A DNA stretch of 9,262 nucleotides. Source: Paracoccaceae bacterium. Lineage in GTDB: Bacteria > Pseudomonadota > Alphaproteobacteria > Rhodobacterales > Rhodobacteraceae. The notes below the pieces were generated by a model. It was not told the DNA's origin, made no database searches, and saw only the letters and a list, made by a program, of their open reading frames with translations. The position numbers and the translations under genes are program-made. Shown here piece by piece: positions 1 to 6,576 of this stretch (position 1 is the first letter of the stretch; each line of letters begins with the position of its first letter). The stretch lies in NCBI GenBank assembly GCA_027069385.1, contig JALXER010000009.1, forward strand, positions 1 to 9,262, in the 5' to 3' direction.

Positions 1-1194
1 CAGCCGGTGTGGCGTGACCCCGACCCGAAACCGGCCTATGATGTGATCATCGTCGGGGGCGGGGGGCACGGGCTGGCCACGGCGCATTATCTGGCGAAAA
101 CCCACGGCATTACCAATGTGGCGGTGCTGGAAAAGGGCTATCTGGGTGGCGGCAATGTGGGGCGCAACACCACCATTGTGCGGGCGAACTATTTGCTGGA
201 CGGCAACCTCGAATTCTATTCCCATTCGCTGAAACTGTGGGAGAATCTGGAATCCGAACTGAATTACAACGTGATGTTGTCGCAACGCGGGGTGTTGTTG
301 CTGGGCCATAATGACGGGCAGATGGATGCGCTGGCGCGGCGGGGCAATGCCAACCGGGCCACGGGGGATGACGCGGAACTGCTGGACCGTGAAGGGGTGC
401 GGCGCTATGCGCCCTACCTGTCTTTCCAGAACGAGCGCTTTCCGATCCATGGCGGGTTGTTGCAACGTCGCGGCGGCACCGCGCGCCATGACGCGGTAGC
501 ATGGGGGTTTGCGCGCTCGGCCGATCGTCGCGGCGTGGACCTGATCCAGAATTGCGAGGTCACCGGAATCGACGTTGAAAACGGCCGCGTTACCGGCGTG
601 CAGACCACGCGCGGGGCGATCAGGGCGGGCAAGGTCGGGCTGTGCGTGGCGGGGCGGACCTCGCAACTGGGCGAAATGGCCGGGCTGCGCCTGCCGATCG
701 AAAGCCACGTTTTGCAGGCCTTTGTGACCGAGGCGGTCAAGCCCATCGTGCACGGGGTCATATCCTATGGCATGGGGCATTTCTATATCAGCCAGTCGGA
801 CAAGGGAGGGCTGGTGTTTGGTGGTGATCTGGACGGCTATAATTCCTATGCGCAGCGCGGCAACCTGCCGATGGTCGAACATGTGGCGCAGGCGGGCATG
901 ACCATGCTGCCCGCTATGGGCAAGGCGCGGATGCTGCGCAGTTGGGGCGGGATCATGGACATGACCATGGATGGCGCGCCGATTATCGACCGGACTCCGG
1001 TTGACGGGCTGTTTCTGAATGGCGGCTGGTGCTATGGCGGGTTCAAGGCCACGCCCGGCTCGGGTGATGCCTTTGCCCATCTGATTGCCACGGGCCGCAT
1101 GGCCGACCATGCCAGCAAGTTCCGCCTGAACCGTTTTGAAACCGGTGATCTGCTCGATGACGAGGCCTCCGGCGCGCAACCCAACCTGCATTGA
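1..1194 (+). CDS. soxB: Sarcosine oxidase-type beta subunit (SoxB/MgdA family), 5' end missing
   Basis: Beta subunit of a heterotetrameric flavoenzyme that oxidises a secondary N-methyl amino acid in the cytoplasm. The reading frame is open from base 1 (Gln-Pro-Val-Trp-Arg-Asp). Family members have roughly 20 more N-terminal residues, so the GTG at 7 is an internal Val codon and the true start lies left of the window; 397 codons are visible. Near the start is the Rossmann dinucleotide motif VIIVGGGGHGLATA for FAD. The His codon at 487-489 (context GGTARHDAVAWG) aligns with the His that covalently carries FMN in known SoxB. The Lys codon at 1045-1047 (GGFKATPGSG) aligns with the oxygen-activating Lys of this fold. 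The protein ends in QPNLH with TGA at 1192-1194. It heads the operon, and the soxD SD overlaps its stop codon. Segments such as IESHVLQAFVTE, VISYGMGHFYISQ and GGWCYGGFK differ from the sarcosine-specific enzyme as I recall it, so it could be the N-methylglutamate dehydrogenase beta subunit (mgdA) instead. Family assignment is firm; substrate is not. Confidence 0.93.
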   Translation, partial: QPVWRDPDPKPAYDVIIVGGGGHGLATAHYLAKTHGITNVAVLEKGYLGGGNVGRNTTIVRANYLLDGNLEFYSHSLKLWENLESELNYNVMLSQRGVLLLGHNDGQMDALARRGNANRATGDDAELLDREGVRRYAPYLSFQNERFPIHGGLLQRRGGTARHDAVAWGFARSADRRGVDLIQNCEVTGIDVENGRVTGVQTTRGAIRAGKVGLCVAGRTSQLGEMAGLRLPIESHVLQAFVTEAVKPIVHGVISYGMGHFYISQSDKGGLVFGGDLDGYNSYAQRGNLPMVEHVAQAGMTMLPAMGKARMLRSWGGIMDMTMDGAPIIDRTPVDGLFLNGGWCYGGFKATPGSGDAFAHLIATGRMADHASKFRLNRFETGDLLDDEASGAQPNLH

Positions 1195-1202
1195 GGGAAA
1201 CC

Positions 1203-1457
1203 ATGAGAATAGACTGCCCGAATTGTGGAATGCGCGACAGCGGCGAGTTTACCTATCTGGGTGCCGCCTCGCTGATGAACCGCCCGACGGGTGGTGCGGG
1301 GTTTCATGCCTATGTGAACCTGCGCGACAATCCGGCGGGCGAGCACGCCGAGCTGTGGCAGCATAGCGCCGGTTGTCGGGCGTGGTTGCGGGTGGTGCGC
1401 AACGTGTCCTCGCATCGGGTGCTGGCGGTGGAACTGGCGCGCGAGGTTGCGCGATGA
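1203..1457 (+). CDS. soxD: Sarcosine oxidase-type delta subunit (SoxD/MgdB family)
   Basis: Small zinc-binding subunit of the heterotetramer, 84 residues, the usual family size. The ATG at 1203 is chosen over the in-frame TTG at 1191 because GAGGG at 1193-1197, overlapping the soxB stop, sits 5 nt before it, and because the protein then begins MRIDCPNCG as the family does. The zinc ligands expected from known SoxD are all present: Cys5 and Cys8 (CPNCG), His54 and Cys58 (LWQHSAGCRAW). Other family features are EFTYLG near residue 16, YVNLRDNPAGEHAE at 37-50 and WLRVVRNVSSH at 61-71. The subunit has no catalytic site of its own in the family; it packs against alpha and binds a structural zinc. 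Its stop TGA (1455-1457) shares ATGA with the start of the alpha gene, indicating translational coupling. Confidence 0.95.
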   Translation: MRIDCPNCGMRDSGEFTYLGAASLMNRPTGGAGFHAYVNLRDNPAGEHAELWQHSAGCRAWLRVVRNVSSHRVLAVELAREVAR

Positions 1458-4357
1458 CCCGGCTGGCGCGATACGGCCACGGTGTCGATACCGGGGTAAG
1501 CATTCCGTTTACCTTTGACGGCAAGCCCTATTGCGGCCACCCCGGCGATACGCTGGCCTCGGCATTGCAGGCCAACGGGGTGCGGGTGATGGGGCGCAGC
1601 TTCAAATATCACCGGCCGCGCGGGGTGCTAAGCGCCGATTCGACCGAACCCAACGCGCTGATGGAAATCGGCACGGGGGCCGAACGGCTGCCCAATACCC
1701 GCGCCACCACGCAAGAGCTGTTCGAGGGGTTGAGCGCACGTAGCCAGAACCGCTGGCCCTCGCTGGGCTGGGATGTGATGGCGCTGAATGATATGCTGTC
1801 ACCGTTTTTCGGGGCGGGTTTCTATTACAAGACCTTCATGTGGCCCGCGTCGTTCTGGGAAAAGCTGTACGAGCCGTTGATCCGGCGTGCCGCAGGGCTG
1901 GGGCGCTTGTCGGGTCTGCCTGATCCGGCGCGCTATGACAAGGCCACGGCCCATTGTGACCTGCTGGTGATCGGTGCGGGGCCGGCGGGGCTGATGGCGG
2001 CGCTGACCGCCGGACGGGCCGGAAAACGGGTGATTCTGGCCGAGGAAGAACCGCTGGTCGGGGGTCGCCTGAATGGCGAGGCCATAGAAATCGGCGGCCA
2101 TAGCGGGCTGGACTGGGCAAGCGGCATCCGGGACGAATTGCAAAGCCTGCCCAACGTGACGCTGATGCTGCGCACCACCGTTACCGGTGCCTATGACGGG
2201 GGTACTTATGGCGCGCTGCAACGGGTGGCGGACCATGTGCCCAACCCCGCAGAGGCCCCGCGCCAGACTTTCTGGAATATCGTTGCCCGCCACGCGCTGC
2301 TGACCAGCGGTGCCCATGAACGCATGATCGCCTTTGCCAATAACGACCGGCCCGGCGTGATGCTGGGCAGTGCGGTGCGCACCTATCTGCACCGTTTCGG
2401 CGTGGTGCCCGGGCAACGGGTGGCGGTGTTTACCAACAATAATGACGGCTGGCGCACGGCGCGCGACCTGCTGGATGCGGGTGTGACCGTAACCGCGCTG
2501 ATCGACACGCGCGCCGATGCGGTGCCCGATCTCGATTGCCCTGTGATGACCGGTGCGCAGGTGGTCAACACCGCCGGACGGCTGGGGCTGGAGCGCCTGA
2601 CCGTTGCGCATTCCGACGGCAGCCGCACGCAGGTCAACGCCAATGTGCTGGCGGTCTCGGGGGGGTGGAATCCGGCGCTGCATCTTGGTTCCCATATGGG
2701 GGCGCGGCCGGTTTGGCGTGATGACATTGCCGCCTTTGTCCCTGCGGGTGACGGCGTGCCGGGGCTGCGCGCCGCCGGTGCTGCCCATGGGGATTTTTCA
2801 ACCCATGCGGCGCTGCAAAACGGGGCGCAACTGGCGGCCGACTTGTTCGGGCAAGACCTGCCCGATATCCCGCAGGCCGAGGATGCGCCCACCACCATTA
2901 CCCCGTTCTGGCATGTGGCGGGCAAGCGTGCGTGGCTCGATTTCCAGAACGACGTGACGGTCAAGGATGTGCAACTGGCGCACCGCGAGAATTTCCGCTC
3001 GGTCGAGCATATGAAACGCTATACCACCTTGGGCATGGCTACGGATCAGGGCAAGCACGCCAACGTGCCCGCGCTGGCAATCATGGCCGAACTGACTGGC
3101 CAAAGCATCAGCGATACCGGCACCACCATCTATCGTCCGCCCTATACGCCGGTACAGATCGGCGCGCTGGCCGGTCGGCAAAAGGGGGCGCATTTTGCCC
3201 CCGAACGCCGTTCCCCCGCGCATGCGGTGGCGCTCAAGGCTGGGGCGAAATGGGTCGATGCAGGCTTGTGGAAGCGCGCCTCTCTGTTTCCGGCGCGCGA
3301 CGAAAAATACTGGCGGCAAACCTGTGACCGCGAGGTGCTGATGGTGCGCAACAACGTGGGTGTTTGCGATGTATCCACCCTTGGCAAGATAGAGGTGCTC
3401 GGCCCCGATGCCCTGACCCTGCTGGATCGGGTCTATGCGACGGGTCTGGCGACGCTGGCGCAAAACCGCGTGCGCTATGCGCTGATGCTGCGCGAGGACG
3501 GGCTGGTCATGGATGACGGCACGGTAACGCGGCTTGGGCAGGCGCATTACCTGCTCAGCACCACGACCGGCGCGGCGGGGCAGGTGCTCTCGCATCTTGA
3601 ATTCTGCGCGCAATGCCTGTGGCCCGAACTGGATGTGCAGATCGCGGCGGTCTCGGACCAATGGGCGCAATTCGCCATTGCCGGACCCAAGGCGCGCACG
3701 GCGCTGGAAGGGCTGCTGGACGGGGCGGTCGATCTGCCGTTCATGGGGTATGCGCCGGTGCGTATCGGCGGGGTGGATGCGCGGCTGTTCCGGATATCTT
3801 ACTCGGGCGAGCTTGGCTATGAACTCGCGGTGCCCGCACGGTTCGGCGCCGCGCTGTTTGCGACGTTAATCAAGCGCGTGGCGAGTTTGGGCGGTGGGGC
3901 CTACGGGCTGGAGGCGCTGAATGTATTGCGCATCGAAAAGGGGTTTCTGACCCATGCCGAAATTGACGGGCGGGTGACGCTCGACGATCTGGGGTTCGGG
4001 CGTATGGGCGCGGCCAAAGAGGATTTTATCGGGCAGGAAATGGCACACCGCCCCGGGCTGGGCGGGCTGCAACTGGTCGGAGTCAAACCGGCCGGGGTGG
4101 TGCGGCAACTGACCGGCGGGGCGCTGTTGTTTGACTTGGAGGACGCGCCCGTGCGCGAAAATATGCGGGGGCACACGACTTCGGTGGCGTTTTCGCCGGT
4201 GTTGGGCCATATGATCGGGCTGGCGCTGCTGCAGGACGGGCGCGCGCGGATCGGAGAGCAACTGCGCATGGTGGATCATGTGCGCGATGTAACCACGATT
4301 TGCGAGGTGGTCAGCCCGGTATTCATCGAGCAGACCGGAGGGCAGGGGAATGGTTGA
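1454..4357 (+). CDS. soxA: Sarcosine oxidase-type alpha subunit (SoxA/MgdC family)
   Basis: Large subunit, 967 residues, full length for the family. The ATG at 1454 overlaps the soxD stop and has GAGG at 1443-1446 seven nt upstream; the frame runs open to 1373, but that part is soxD in another frame. Domains in order: a 2Fe-2S-like N-terminal fold (about 14-100; GKPYCGHPGDTLASALQANG) with a single Cys, so no cluster is expected; an NAD-binding Rossmann region with IGAGPAGL at 173-180 and a second nucleotide-binding segment near 317-350 (GQRVAVFTNNNDGWRTARDL); then a C-terminal aminomethyltransferase/T-protein-like folate-binding region (about 610-960) with VRNNVGVCDVSTLGKIEVLG, SGELGYELAVP at 784-794 and GLEALNVLRIEKGF at 818-831. 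In characterised enzymes the alpha subunit holds non-covalent NAD and accepts the imine from the flavin site through an internal channel, forming 5,10-methylene-tetrahydrofolate. The last 8 bp overlap the gamma gene. The substrate of this copy is uncertain, as discussed for the beta subunit. Confidence 0.95.
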   Translation: MTRLARYGHGVDTGVSIPFTFDGKPYCGHPGDTLASALQANGVRVMGRSFKYHRPRGVLSADSTEPNALMEIGTGAERLPNTRATTQELFEGLSARSQNRWPSLGWDVMALNDMLSPFFGAGFYYKTFMWPASFWEKLYEPLIRRAAGLGRLSGLPDPARYDKATAHCDLLVIGAGPAGLMAALTAGRAGKRVILAEEEPLVGGRLNGEAIEIGGHSGLDWASGIRDELQSLPNVTLMLRTTVTGAYDGGTYGALQRVADHVPNPAEAPRQTFWNIVARHALLTSGAHERMIAFANNDRPGVMLGSAVRTYLHRFGVVPGQRVAVFTNNNDGWRTARDLLDAGVTVTALIDTRADAVPDLDCPVMTGAQVVNTAGRLGLERLTVAHSDGSRTQVNANVLAVSGGWNPALHLGSHMGARPVWRDDIAAFVPAGDGVPGLRAAGAAHGDFSTHAALQNGAQLAADLFGQDLPDIPQAEDAPTTITPFWHVAGKRAWLDFQNDVTVKDVQLAHRENFRSVEHMKRYTTLGMATDQGKHANVPALAIMAELTGQSISDTGTTIYRPPYTPVQIGALAGRQKGAHFAPERRSPAHAVALKAGAKWVDAGLWKRASLFPARDEKYWRQTCDREVLMVRNNVGVCDVSTLGKIEVLGPDALTLLDRVYATGLATLAQNRVRYALMLREDGLVMDDGTVTRLGQAHYLLSTTTGAAGQVLSHLEFCAQCLWPELDVQIAAVSDQWAQFAIAGPKARTALEGLLDGAVDLPFMGYAPVRIGGVDARLFRISYSGELGYELAVPARFGAALFATLIKRVASLGGGAYGLEALNVLRIEKGFLTHAEIDGRVTLDDLGFGRMGAAKEDFIGQEMAHRPGLGGLQLVGVKPAGVVRQLTGGALLFDLEDAPVRENMRGHTTSVAFSPVLGHMIGLALLQDGRARIGEQLRMVDHVRDVTTICEVVSPVFIEQTGGQGNG

Positions 4358-4811
4358 ACTGAGCGCGGAAAAGCCGTTTGCCGGAATGCACCTGCCGGTG
4401 CAAATGGGCCAAACCGCGCTGGCGGCGGCGCAAGCGGTGCCGCTGTTTCTGATCGGTACCGGTCAGGCCGGGCTGCCAGCGCCCGGGCGCGGTGATCCGG
4501 CGCTGTTCTGGTACGCGGATAATGCCTGGATCAGCACGCAGGGACCGGGGGTCGAGGTAACGGATATGTGGCCGGGGCTGGACCTGACGGGCGCGGATGC
4601 GGGGGCGGTGATGGCGCGGCTTTGCGGGCTGGATGTGCAGGCGATGCAGCCGGGGCAGGTGGCGCGGGTTGATCTGGCCCACTGTCCGGCAATTGTGCTG
4701 CCGCTTGATAACGGGTTCCACATCAAGCTGATGCGCTCGTTTCGGGAATCGGCGGTGGTAATGATACTGGCGGCGATGAAATCGGTTGCCGCGCAAGCCT
4801 TGCTGGATTGA
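4350..4811 (+). CDS. soxG: Sarcosine oxidase-type gamma subunit (SoxG/MgdD family), short and divergent
   Basis: Fourth gene of the operon, 153 residues; family members are more often about 180-200. The ATG at 4350 overlaps the end of soxA by 8 bp and has GGAGG at 4337-4341 eight nt upstream. Sequence similarity to SoxG is weak over the first half but recognisable later: GLPAPGRGDPALFWYADNAW at 41-60, the cytidine-rich middle replaced by GPGVEVTDMW, PGQVARVDLAHCPAIVLPL at 101-119, and the C-terminal KLMRSF at 126-131, where family members carry a conserved Arg-Ser-Phe. The fold resembles part of the folate domain and the subunit caps the folate side of alpha; it has no known catalytic residue. 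Operon position supports the call more strongly than sequence. The shorter length seems genuine, since start and stop are both well placed and no frameshift is visible. Confidence 0.85.
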   Translation: MVELSAEKPFAGMHLPVQMGQTALAAAQAVPLFLIGTGQAGLPAPGRGDPALFWYADNAWISTQGPGVEVTDMWPGLDLTGADAGAVMARLCGLDVQAMQPGQVARVDLAHCPAIVLPLDNGFHIKLMRSFRESAVVMILAAMKSVAAQALLD

Positions 4812-4855
4812 CCACTGGCAGGAACGGGCCTGAACCGGGGCACTCCCGCAGTCCA

Positions 4856-4884
4856 GCTTGCGATTGCGTTCCGCAACCACAAGC
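4856..4884 (+). terminator. Weak hairpin 45 bp after soxG, possible terminator
   Basis: GCTTG (4856-4860) pairs with CAAGC (4880-4884) and, inside a 3x3 internal loop, TTGCG (4864-4868) pairs with CGCAA (4872-4876) around a TTC loop. It is followed by TTCCCTTT, a pyrimidine run rather than a clean T tract. Position after the operon fits termination, but the tail is poor, so the exact end of the transcript is uncertain. Confidence 0.3.
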
Positions 4885-4892
4885 TTCCCTTT

Positions 4893-5110
4893 GGGCCGGG
4901 CCGACCTGCGGTCGGCCCCGTTCCGTCCTCGCCTTCGCTCGGGCAGAACGGGCACTAGGCGGCACCCTTGCCGCTATTCCCCCGCAGGGGTGAATTGGCG
5001 CAGCCAAGAGGGGGCAAGGCCCCCGCCCGATGGCGAAGCCGAGGGCCCGGCCCAACTGCTGGAGGCTCATTGCGCAAGCAATGATGCCGACAGCAGGCGG
5101 GAGCGCCCGG
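4893..5110. repeat. Chain of small inverted repeats in convergent intergenic region
   Basis: No gene is visible here between the convergent soxG and aminotransferase genes. At least seven near-adjacent hairpins can be drawn. A: 4898-4906 with 4910-4918, nine perfect pairs, TGC loop. B: CCCGTTC 4917-4923 with GAACGGG 4946-4952. C: GCGGCA 4959-4964 with TGCCGC 4969-4974, CCCT loop. D: CCCC 4979-4982 with GGGG 4987-4990. E: GGGGGC 5010-5015 with GCCCCC 5019-5024, AAG loop. F: GCCC 5025-5028 with GGGC 5043-5046, enclosing GGC-GAA-GCC. G: the long hairpin 5056-5096. A further GGCG/CGCC pair lies at 5096-5107. None has a T tract. From memory, GC-rich intergenic strings of this kind (ending GGCGGGAGCGCC) recur in Rhodobacterales genomes, so a dispersed palindromic repeat is the leading guess. 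A structured RNA or two-way transcription barrier is also possible. Confidence 0.55.
5056..5096. other. 41-nt long hairpin with GCAA tetraloop and GA/GA internal loop
   Basis: Read on the plus strand, CTGCTG (5056-5061) pairs with CAGCAG (5091-5096). An internal loop of GA (5062-5063) opposite GA (5089-5090) follows, then GGC (5064-5066) with GCC (5086-5088), a single T bulge at 5085, seven pairs TCATTGC (5067-5073) with GCAATGA (5078-5084), and a GCAA loop (5074-5077). GNRA loops and tandem G-A mismatches are RNA-stabilising features on this strand; the opposite strand would have a TTGC loop and TC/TC mismatches, so the plus strand is the likelier RNA. It lies 18 bp beyond the aminotransferase stop and about 245 bp beyond soxG. 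There is no T tract. It may be the core of a structured repeat or RNA; no family was recognised. Confidence 0.5.
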
Positions 5111-5113
5111 TCG

Positions 5114-6517
5114 TCAGCGGGTGCCGGGTTTCATCAGGCCTTGTTCAGTTGCCGCTGCAAGTGTCTGGTCCAGCGATTTGACCGCTTTCTCTATTAACTG
5201 GTCGATCTCGTCGCGGCTGATGACCAGCGGTGGTGCGATGATCATTTTATCCCCGACATGGCGCATGACCAGCCCGTTTTCGATACAGAAATCCCGACAG
5301 ATCGGCCCGATCGATCCCGGTGTTTCAAACGGTGCGCGCGCGGATTTGTCGGGGGTCATCTCGATCGCTGCCATCATGCCCGAACTGCGCGCCTGCCCGA
5401 CCAGCGGATGATCGGCCAACCCGGCCCAGCGTTGCTCCAGATAGGGGCCGGTATCCGCGCCGACGGTTTCAACGATATGTTCCTCGTCCAGTATGCGCAG
5501 GTTTTCCAGCGCTACCGCTGCCGCCACCGGATGCCCCGAATAGGTATAGCCATGCGCGAACTCGCCACCGGTTTGCGCAAACACCGCCGCCACCTTCTCG
5601 GACACAACCGAACCGCCAATCGGCTGATAGCCCGATGAAAGCCCCTTGGCGATGGTCATGATATCGGGACGAATCCCGTAGGTCTGGCAACCGAACCAGT
5701 TGCCGGTCCGGCCAAAGCCGGTAATGACCTCGTCTGCAATCAGCAGGATCTCATGCGCGTCACATATGCGCTGGATTTCCGGCCAGTAGGTCGAGGGCGG
5801 CACAATCACACCGCCGGCCCCCTGCACCGGTTCGGCGATAAAGGCCGCGACGTTTGCTTCGCCCAGCCGCTCGATCTCGGCCTCCAGGGCGCGGGCGGCA
5901 ACCAGCCCGTATTCCTCGGGGGAAAGATCGCCGCCATCGGCGTACCAATAGGGCTGCGCGATATGGGAAATCCCCGGAATCGGCAAGCCGCCCTGCGCGT
6001 GCATCGCGCTCATCCCGCCAAGGCTGGCCGAGCCGATTGCCGAGCCGTGATAGGCGTTGGTCCGGCTGATAATAACGGTCTTTTCCGGCTTGCCCAGCGA
6101 GGCCCAGTAATGCCGCACCAGCCGGATATTGGTGTCGTTGGCATCCGAGCCACCGCAGGAAAAGAACGTCCGGTTCAGATCACCCGGCGTAAGCTGCGCG
6201 ATGCGTTCAGCCAGTTTGATCACCGCCGGATGGCTGGTCTGGAAAAACGTGTTGTAATAGGGCAACTCGCGCATTTGTCGTGCGGCCACATCGGCCAGTT
6301 CGTTGCGGCCATAGCCGATATTCACGCACCACAAACCGGCCATCCCGTCAAGCACCTGCCGGCCGTCGCTATCCCGCAGCATCACCCCCTTGGCGCTGGT
6401 GATAATCCGCGCGCCCTTTTCGTTCAGCGCCGCAGTGTCGGTAAACGGATGCAGGTGATGCGCGGCATCGGTTTCCTGCATTTCGGCGGTTTCCGGGTGG
6501 TTTGACAGATGATCCAT
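5114..6517 (-). CDS. Class III PLP-dependent aminotransferase (omega-transaminase type)
   Basis: A 467-residue cytoplasmic fold-type I enzyme moving an amino group from an amine or omega-amino acid donor to a keto acid such as pyruvate. Visible features: Trp63 in LWCVN, in the substrate pocket of omega-transaminases; the PLP phosphate-binding region FFSCGGSDANDTN at 118-130; AYHG at 155-158, whose aromatic residue stacks on PLP; Asp262 in ADEVITGFGR, which holds the pyridine nitrogen; the Schiff-base Lys291 in IAKGLSSGY; and Arg419 in VMRHVGDKM, matching the mobile arginine of characterised omega-transaminases. ATG start at 6517-6515 has AAGGGG (6529-6524) six nt upstream. Length is normal. 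I recall a very similar uncharacterised-function Roseobacter structure annotated simply as aminotransferase. The physiological substrate cannot be read from sequence: putrescine, beta-alanine-like or aromatic amines are all possible, and it lacks resemblance to taurine-pyruvate aminotransferase as I remember it. The kinase gene ends 59 bp upstream on the same strand. Confidence 0.92.
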   Translation of the reverse strand: MDHLSNHPETAEMQETDAAHHLHPFTDTAALNEKGARIITSAKGVMLRDSDGRQVLDGMAGLWCVNIGYGRNELADVAARQMRELPYYNTFFQTSHPAVIKLAERIAQLTPGDLNRTFFSCGGSDANDTNIRLVRHYWASLGKPEKTVIISRTNAYHGSAIGSASLGGMSAMHAQGGLPIPGISHIAQPYWYADGGDLSPEEYGLVAARALEAEIERLGEANVAAFIAEPVQGAGGVIVPPSTYWPEIQRICDAHEILLIADEVITGFGRTGNWFGCQTYGIRPDIMTIAKGLSSGYQPIGGSVVSEKVAAVFAQTGGEFAHGYTYSGHPVAAAVALENLRILDEEHIVETVGADTGPYLEQRWAGLADHPLVGQARSSGMMAAIEMTPDKSARAPFETPGSIGPICRDFCIENGLVMRHVGDKMIIAPPLVISRDEIDQLIEKAVKSLDQTLAAATEQGLMKPGTR

Positions 6518-6576
6518 GACGAGCCCCTTGCTGGTAAATTCGCCACAGCATCCGCGAAATCGCCGCCGCGTTCAAT

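Noticed and set aside
1191..1202. TTG start four codons upstream for soxD
   Set aside because: The SD at 1193-1197 would lie inside the coding part, and the family begins directly at MRIDCPNCG-like sequence.
1799..2788. Minus-strand open frame of 329 codons, and a similar 290-codon frame at 2798-3670
   Set aside because: Antisense shadows of soxA caused by high GC at third positions; rich in Arg, His, Gln and Pro with no domain, while soxA has clear domains throughout.
5025..5046. Kink-turn RNA motif in the hairpin with GAT opposite GA
   Set aside because: A kink-turn needs a three-base bulge in addition to the tandem G-A pairs; only one unpaired base is extra here.
4812..5113. Remnant of an insertion sequence or integrated element
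   Set aside because: No transposase fragment, terminal repeat pair or target duplication is visible; the palindromes are short and have different sequences.
4858..5181. Plus-strand open frame of 107 codons over the hairpin block
   Set aside because: Arg/Pro/Ala-rich low-complexity translation of GC-rich inverted repeats, without a good SD, running into the antisense of the aminotransferase.
5753..6505. Plus-strand open frame of 250 codons
   Set aside because: Shadow of the aminotransferase, whose PLP motifs establish the minus strand as coding.
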